A stretch of 10,191 bases of DNA from Methanocorpusculum sp. GTDB lineage: Archaea > Halobacteriota > Methanomicrobia > Methanomicrobiales > Methanocorpusculaceae. Location: NCBI GenBank assembly GCA_030539595.1, contig JAUNXW010000023.1, forward strand, positions 5,101-15,291, written 5' to 3'. Positions 6,623 to 10,191 of the stretch are shown one piece after another; position 1 is the first letter of the stretch; each line of letters begins with the position of its first letter. The position numbers and the translations under genes are program-made. The notes under the pieces were generated by a model. The model was given only the letters and a program-made list of their open reading frames with translations. It was not told the DNA's origin and searched no databases.

Positions 6623-6666
6623 TTTTTTAGTTGATTATGTGAATTATTGTTCTGCGGTAATTTTTT
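6623..6666 (+). terminator. Oligo-T runs after the transporter gene
   Basis: TTTTTT at 6623-6628 follows the stop codon directly and a second T6 run lies at 6661-6666. Such paired runs are typical archaeal stop regions. Confidence 0.45.
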
Positions 6667-6687
6667 ACTGTCGGATACAATAAAATC

Positions 6688-6695
6688 TATATATT
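6688..6695 (+). promoter_or_regulatory. TATA box for the pilin gene
   Basis: TATATATT after AAAATC is a strong TATA match. Initiation about 25 bp on would fall near 6718, leaving a leader of about 70 nt before the ATG at 6791. A copy of the TTGTCCAACGG repeat (6696-6721) fills the space between the TATA box and the expected start of transcription. Confidence 0.5.
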
Positions 6696-6721
6696 TTGTC
6701 CAACGGATTTACATAAAGATT
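6696..6721 (+). repeat. Copy of the 26-bp TTGTCCAACGG repeat
   Basis: It matches 4591-4616 at 23 of 26. In this copy the mirror half TTGGACAA is missing. It sits exactly in the core promoter region of the pilin gene. Confidence 0.6.
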
Positions 6722-6790
6722 ATGCAGACTTCTGTAGATTTTTGCCCCATCAAATTAGCATTTATAGGATGCTGACAGAATATAATTATT

Positions 6791-7522
6791 ATGAATAAAT
6801 CATTCAGCAGAATTGTAAAAAAAGGTGACAGTGCTGTTTCTCCTGTTATTGCTGTACTGCTGATTATTGCCATAACAATTGTGCTTGCCGCAGTTTCTGC
6901 GGTTGCTTTCATCAGTTATAATATACCTGATGCGTCGCCGATTCTCGGAATTTCAATTAAAGACAACAATGACGGCACGGTTACTGTCAGTCATCTGAAC
7001 GGCGCGGTTTTGAAGCAGGGTGAATATAAGATTTTAATTAACGGTGTAAGTCAGGACATCAGCGGATTTGGAGATTTCGCTCCGGGAAGCGTTATAAAAT
7101 TAAATGTTCCATCCGGAACAACTCTTGAATCTGTTGCTGTTGTTTATGCCGGAAAATTCGGAGATACTCTTCTGGCTTTGAAGGAGTTTGGAGGAACTGC
7201 ACAATATTTGAAGGTAAACGGCGAGAATTATAAACTTGTAGAATCTCATGAATATGATACAGTCAGTGTCGGTTCATATACAGGATATATTGATATAAGC
7301 AAAAATGGAAATCAGGTTGTTATAGTTGTTACGAGGGATGGATTCAGTGGTTCAAAAAAGATTACTTTCAGTGATGAAATTAATCTAACACCTGGAAGTT
7401 ATATCAGTTACGAGTCTGATGGTTTTGTTATTGGTCTGCGTGAAGACAGTCAGTATCTGGATTTGATTATAGATGCCCCTCCTTATTTGATATATGAAAT
7501 AATTGCAATTCGCGAATCATAA
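6791..7522 (+). CDS. Archaeal type IV pilin-like protein (Pilin_N)
   Basis: 243 aa. The first 12 residues are a short basic leader ending in KKG, followed by DSAVSPVIAVLLIIAIT and a hydrophobic helix to about residue 42. This is the class III (prepilin) signal of archaeal pilins, normally cut after the glycine by a PibD/EppA-type peptidase, so the mature protein would begin at D13. Residues 56-122 (DGTVTVSHLNGAVL, then a conserved FAPGS turn) match the small beta domain usual in this family (PF07790). Residues 138-243 are an additional beta-rich C-terminal domain I do not recognise, making the protein longer than the shortest members. It probably builds or decorates an adhesive surface filament. 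No assembly ATPase or membrane platform gene is in the window, so those would be encoded elsewhere. Confidence 0.88.
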   Translation: MNKSFSRIVKKGDSAVSPVIAVLLIIAITIVLAAVSAVAFISYNIPDASPILGISIKDNNDGTVTVSHLNGAVLKQGEYKILINGVSQDISGFGDFAPGSVIKLNVPSGTTLESVAVVYAGKFGDTLLALKEFGGTAQYLKVNGENYKLVESHEYDTVSVGSYTGYIDISKNGNQVVIVVTRDGFSGSKKITFSDEINLTPGSYISYESDGFVIGLREDSQYLDLIIDAPPYLIYEIIAIRES

Positions 7523-7526
7523 TAAA

Positions 7527-7532
7527 CTTTTT
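7527..7532 (+). terminator. T-run after the pilin gene
   Basis: CTTTTT lies 5 bases after the pilin stop codon. It is short but placed where an archaeal stop would be expected. Confidence 0.3.
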
Positions 7533-7607
7533 CATGACTGAACACCCTTTCATGTCATATCGCTTCTGGGGAAAATAGATATACTATGCCCTATAAAGAA
7601 TCAACAT

Positions 7608-7612
7608 GAGGA
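7608..7612 (+). promoter_or_regulatory. Shine-Dalgarno site of the secreted protein gene
   Basis: GAGGA ends 6 nt before the ATG at 7619. It is the clearest ribosome-binding site in the window and fixes the start, which also gives a complete signal peptide. Confidence 0.6.
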
Positions 7613-7618
7613 ACTCTA

Positions 7619-8230
7619 ATGAAACCCATCTTATTTTTCTCTGCAGTGCTTTTTATTGCTCTGGTGTTTTGTCCGCTTGTTTCAGCGGAGACTGTAGGTG
7701 AACTCCCTCCGCAGTTTAATGCCGAAGACATCTCAGCCGCATTCAACTCTGAATATTATGTTTCAAATCCGGGCACAAACTCTTATGTAATTGAAGGCAC
7801 TCAGACAGTTGTATTGACAAACGACGTTATAATTAAAAAAAGTATTGTAACCTACAACAAGACTACACCGTCTGATTTTGTAATTGCTGCCGAGAACGGA
7901 AAAACCGTTACAATCACACGCGCAGATTCTCTTTCAAAGGACAAGCCTCTGATTTACGTTGGTGTCGGAGACCTTACAATAGGCTCTGAAATCACAACGG
8001 GAACACTCGTTCTTGAAGGCATAAAATCACCATCATCACCTCTCATCATTGTTTCACCCAACGGAAATTTGATGATGTCAAAAGGTGTTTCGCTTAAAAA
8101 TTCATCTGCAGGCAAAGACGGAATTATTTATGATTACGAGCCTACAGAAACTCCTTCAACAAAATCTCCGTTACCTGTTTTGGGAGTTCTTATAGGGCTT
8201 AGCGCAGCTGTTCTTCTTTTCAGAAGATAA
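7619..8230 (+). CDS. Small secreted surface protein with C-terminal membrane anchor
   Basis: 203 aa. Residues 1-23 form a signal peptide with a VSA cleavage site, so the mature protein starts near E24. Residues 60-165 are beta-rich, with phrases such as TVTITRADSL, LIYVGVGDLTIGS, GTLVLEGI and PLIIVSPNGNLMMSKGVSLKN. These resemble single rungs of the beta-helix repeats in large adhesin-like proteins of methanogens. A Thr/Ser/Pro-rich linker (about 173-184) leads to a C-terminal hydrophobic stretch, LPVLGVLIGLSAAVLL (185-200), that ends in FRR. That Pro-Gly-hydrophobic-Arg layout resembles PGF-CTERM-like tails processed by archaeosortases, but the exact PGF motif is absent and a simple anchor is possible. 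Its role is unknown; wall attachment or adhesion is inferred. It follows the pilin gene by 96 bp. Confidence 0.8.
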   Translation: MKPILFFSAVLFIALVFCPLVSAETVGELPPQFNAEDISAAFNSEYYVSNPGTNSYVIEGTQTVVLTNDVIIKKSIVTYNKTTPSDFVIAAENGKTVTITRADSLSKDKPLIYVGVGDLTIGSEITTGTLVLEGIKSPSSPLIIVSPNGNLMMSKGVSLKNSSAGKDGIIYDYEPTETPSTKSPLPVLGVLIGLSAAVLLFRR

Positions 8231-8239
8231 CAGCGGATA

Positions 8240-8257
8240 TTTTTTATTGGTATTTTT
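8240..8257 (+). terminator. Double T-run after the secreted protein gene
   Basis: T6 at 8240-8245 and T5 at 8253-8257 lie 10-27 bases after the stop codon, a convincing archaeal oligo-T stop. Confidence 0.5.
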
Positions 8258-8332
8258 GTTGTTGGCTATCAAATTCAGAGTAAATTCTCAAAAGTATTAT
8301 CCCGTAACAAATAAAAATTCAATAACATATCA

Positions 8333-8767
8333 ATGACGCCCGACGAAAAAATCTCAAGAACCTTTTACATAATATTTCTTGCTCTGATTTCGTTAGGTGT
8401 TTTGCTTACCGTTTTCGTAAAAATCTTCGGGCTGAAAATTTCAGAATTTCTTCTTCAGATAATTCCGCCGTGTATTTTCAGGGAAACGCTTGGAATTTAC
8501 TGTCCTGGCTGCGGAGGTGTACGCTCATTAATTTATCTGACCGAAGGAGATTTTTTAAGCAGTTTATGGTATCACCCGTTTGTATTGTATGCTGCTGTTC
8601 TTATCTTTATTTTTGTAATATTATACACAATGTCTTTATTTACCGAAATAAAAACTCCGAAAGTCAGACCTGTTTATTTATACATCGGTGCGGCAATAAT
8701 ATTAATCCAATGGATAATCAAACTGATTTTTTTAATAGGATTTTCAACACCGCTGATTCCTTTTTAA
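8333..8767 (+). CDS. DUF2752 membrane protein
   Basis: 144 aa with three predicted membrane segments (about 11-35, 83-104 and 114-136). The loop after TM1 carries the family signature CPGCGGVRSLIYL (57-69), followed by the usual WYHPF (79-83) just before TM2. DUF2752 (PF10825) is widespread in bacteria and some archaea; its function is not established. The paired cysteines C57 and C60 could bind a metal or form a disulfide, but that is inference. No Shine-Dalgarno site precedes the ATG, so translation may be leaderless or start from a short leader. Its stop is only 3 bp from the stop of the convergent PF06541 gene, with TTTTTAAAAA (8761-8770) in between serving both strands. Confidence 0.85.
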   Translation: MTPDEKISRTFYIIFLALISLGVLLTVFVKIFGLKISEFLLQIIPPCIFRETLGIYCPGCGGVRSLIYLTEGDFLSSLWYHPFVLYAAVLIFIFVILYTMSLFTEIKTPKVRPVYLYIGAAIILIQWIIKLIFLIGFSTPLIPF

Positions 8768-8770
8768 AAA

Positions 8771-9553
8771 TCAGTCCCTCTTTTTCAAAAACTCCTTAAA
8801 GGTCTCCCAAGCCTCAGTGTGAAGATTGGATTTTGAAGTCGGGAATGCATTTGCAAGACGGCGAATCTGATAACGCTGTTTATACAAACTCTTTTTCAGA
8901 TTCTCGTAAGCGGTATCATATACAGCCGTTCCCGAAGAGAAAACCTCCTCCACTTTATCGGAAAGATGTTCGCGTGCCTCTGAAAGAGCTCTCTGAATCT
9001 CTTCAATCTTCTTATTTATGTGAACAAGGGAAAAGACTGTGATACTGACATCGACAAGACTTCCCGCAAGAAATCCAATAACGAGCGAATTTTTGACAAT
9101 GTCGGGTATGTTTGTTGTAGCTCCGGAAATCAGCGGATGAACGACGTAAATCACAATTACAGACATCAGACCGAAAAACAAAGCGCTCTTTAAACAGATT
9201 CTTCCCTGAAAATTAAATTTCTGATTTGAGTAGTCCCACCAGCGTATGTGAAAAATGCTTTCAAGAATTACTGCGGTAAAGTATTCTAAAATTGTGCAGA
9301 GAATCAGTCCGCCTATGAATACGATTGGGATGTTCACGAGAGGCAAATCCGGGGGTATTATACCGCTTCCGATTTCAGAGAGGACAAACATTACGAGAAC
9401 AGCGCCGAATCCGTAGATGGGAATTATAGGTCCGTTTAAAAATCCGCGGTTGATAAATCTGTGTTCGCGAACAGAACAGTATGAGGTTTCCCAAATCCAG
9501 CCGAGAAATCCGTATATGAAAAACCAGAGTATGTATTCTGCTATATCAATCAT
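8771..9553 (-). CDS. PF06541 membrane protein (putative ABC-transporter type IV family)
   Basis: 260 aa. Residues 1-60 contain the family hallmark FLGWIWETSY (16-25) and NRGFLNGPIIPIYGFGA (35-51). A second hallmark is LEYFTAVILESIF (89-101) with RWWDYS and FNFQGRICL (104-121). There are five or so membrane segments up to about 178. Residues 177-210 form a coiled coil (INKKIEEIQRALSEAREHL) and the rest is a charged cytoplasmic tail. The family (PF06541, ABC_trans_CmpB) is common in Firmicutes, and the transporter label is weakly supported because no ATPase is linked to it. Its presence in an archaeon suggests acquisition by transfer. The ATG at 9553 has a TATA box so close that the mRNA is probably nearly leaderless. 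Confidence 0.87.
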   Translation of the reverse strand: MIDIAEYILWFFIYGFLGWIWETSYCSVREHRFINRGFLNGPIIPIYGFGAVLVMFVLSEIGSGIIPPDLPLVNIPIVFIGGLILCTILEYFTAVILESIFHIRWWDYSNQKFNFQGRICLKSALFFGLMSVIVIYVVHPLISGATTNIPDIVKNSLVIGFLAGSLVDVSITVFSLVHINKKIEEIQRALSEAREHLSDKVEEVFSSGTAVYDTAYENLKKSLYKQRYQIRRLANAFPTSKSNLHTEAWETFKEFLKKRD

Positions 9554-9581
9554 TAGTTACTTTTTGTTTTATCGGGATGAG

Positions 9582-9588
9582 ATATAAA
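9582..9588 (-). promoter_or_regulatory. TATA box of the PF06541 gene
   Basis: On the minus strand CTTTTATATC is a near-ideal archaeal TATA box. Its spacing predicts initiation about 5-10 bp before the ATG at 9553, that is, an almost leaderless mRNA. Confidence 0.55.
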
Positions 9589-9658
9589 AGTGAGTAATGA
9601 GATATTGAGTTTATCGTATTTTTTATGATATTTATTGGTGTGATATATTTGTGACGTC

Positions 9659-9686
9659 AGATATCAGATGTCAGATGTCATATCTG
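9659..9686. repeat. GATGTCAGATGTCA motif, first copy, within a palindrome
   Basis: CAGATAT (9659-9665) and ATATCTG (9680-9686) are inverted arms around tandem GATGTCA units (9667-9680). The 14-bp core occurs again, perfectly inverted, at 9897-9910. Confidence 0.6.
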
Positions 9687-9770
9687 TTTTGAGAATTTTG
9701 AAATGTATGGGATTTTTTTCCATTCTCCTTTTTCTTTTTCTCGTGTTTTTTTTTTCGCCATCGACTTAAC

Positions 9771-9863
9771 TATATATATTTTTAAAAACAAAGAATAACA
9801 ACAAGAGATTATATCATGCCGGGCTTTGTCTCTTAAAAGAGATAATGCCGCGACATATTTTTT
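9771..9863 (+). ncRNA. Possible small RNA with its own promoter
   Basis: A strong TATA box (TATATATATT, 9771-9780) predicts initiation near 9803, and T6 at 9858-9863 would end transcription after about 60 nt. The intervening sequence has AAGAGA at 9803-9808 and again at 9837-9842, with a single TCTCTT at 9829-9834 that can pair with either. ATCATGCCGGG and ATAATGCCGCG also repeat. Only tiny ORFs (6 and 12 codons) lie inside, so an RNA, or a leader with a very short peptide, is more likely than a protein. No tRNA, C/D-box or known RNA family is recognised. Confidence 0.3.
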
Positions 9864-9888
9864 ACGGTTGTGTTTTTAGTTAACTTAA

Positions 9889-9912
9889 GTGATGTCTGAC
9901 ATCTGACATCAC
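9889..9912. repeat. GATGTCAGATGTCA motif, second copy (inverted), within a palindrome
   Basis: GTGATGTC (9889-9896) and GACATCAC (9905-9912) are perfect 8-bp inverted arms. The stretch 9897-9910 is the exact reverse complement of 9667-9680. It lies about 25 bp past the candidate RNA. Confidence 0.65.
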
Positions 9913-10040
9913 CATGTGTATAGATTATTTTGATTGGCTTTGTGCTTTGTCTGTTTAGTCAGAAATTACTGTTTTATCAGACATGATGATTTCATAAATA
10001 GTGAACCGTAGATTTTATTCACGGAAAAAATATACCATTT

Positions 10041-10060
10041 GAGCCTGTCCAATAATGGAA
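10041..10060 (+). repeat. Copy of the dispersed GAGTTTGTCC repeat
   Basis: GAGCCTGTCCAATAATGG matches the consensus GAGTTTGTCCAATAGTGG at 15 of 18 positions. It is again placed in non-coding DNA. Confidence 0.55.
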
Positions 10061-10191
10061 TTTGACATTTAAATTAATTTGAAATTATAATCTGTTGGTC
10101 TTTTGATGTGTTTCGCTGCATCGCGAACATCACTCATCAGCCTTCGGCTTGCGAAAAATTTCATCTTTTGTGTGTCTTGATGAATAATACA

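Larger units (their letters stand above)
9554..10191. other. Terminal 640-bp region without a protein gene
   Basis: No ORF of significance lies on either strand. Visible items are the promoter of the PF06541 gene, the paired GATGTCAGATGTCA motifs, a strong TATA box with a possible short RNA, a dispersed-repeat copy at 10041-10060, and a small hairpin near 10105-10131 (GATGTG-TTTCGC / GCGAACATC). AGCCTTCGGCTTGC (10139-10152) repeats the same string found at 4423-4436. Confidence 0.5.

Noticed and set aside
8470..8799. 109-codon plus-strand ORF overlapping the DUF2752 gene
   Set aside because: It is a shadow frame of a gene with a clear family signature, and it would run into the convergent gene.
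9984..9990. ATGATGA resembling a C box of a C/D guide RNA
   Set aside because: No CTGA D box lies at a suitable distance downstream, so there is no C/D RNA.

Overview
The window looks like a euryarchaeal chromosome, most likely a methanogen of the Methanomicrobiales or a close relative. The evidence is an archaeal type IV pilin with a prepilin-peptidase site, a GHMP-fold protein related to the methanopterin enzyme beta-RFAP synthase, a 257-codon protein resembling the archaeal DUF5806 family, a solo archaeal-type Xer recombinase, TATA-box promoters about 25 bp ahead of plausible start sites, and oligo-T transcription stops. Base composition is AT-rich. Two genes (a DHA2-type transporter and a PF06541 membrane protein) belong to families that are abundant in Firmicutes, which hints at a host-associated or anaerobic-community lifestyle with gene exchange. 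That last point is inference.

Layout. At 1-772 (minus) lies the start of a DUF5806-like gene that runs off the window. A gap of about 460 bp follows, then xerA at 1235-2158 (minus). Just upstream of xerA is a nearly perfect 28-bp palindrome (2200-2227) with the 11-6-11 layout of a dif site and strong similarity to E. coli dif. A repeat-rich gap of about 880 bp leads to the GHMP/beta-RFAP-synthase-like gene (3107-4186). It is followed by about 580 bp of non-coding DNA holding a MITE-like palindrome, a very long imperfect inverted repeat and more copies of the same short repeats. Next is a 14-TM-type transporter fused to a CBS pair (4769-6622).

The right half holds a pilin (6791-7522), a small secreted protein with a C-terminal membrane anchor (7619-8230), a DUF2752 membrane protein (8333-8767) and, convergent with it and only 3 bp away, a PF06541 membrane protein (8771-9553, minus). 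The last 640 bp has no convincing protein gene. It holds a strong TATA box with a possible short RNA behind it, flanked by two inverted copies of a GATGTCAGATGTCA motif, and another copy of the dispersed repeat.

How the parts may work together. The clearest module is xerA plus its adjacent dif-like site, a candidate one-recombinase chromosome-dimer resolution system in which the site may also overlap the xerA promoter. The pilin and the anchored secreted protein are both cell-surface products in the same direction, but each appears to have its own transcription signals. The intergenic DNA is dominated by at least two families of short degenerate repeats, which explain several spurious small ORFs.
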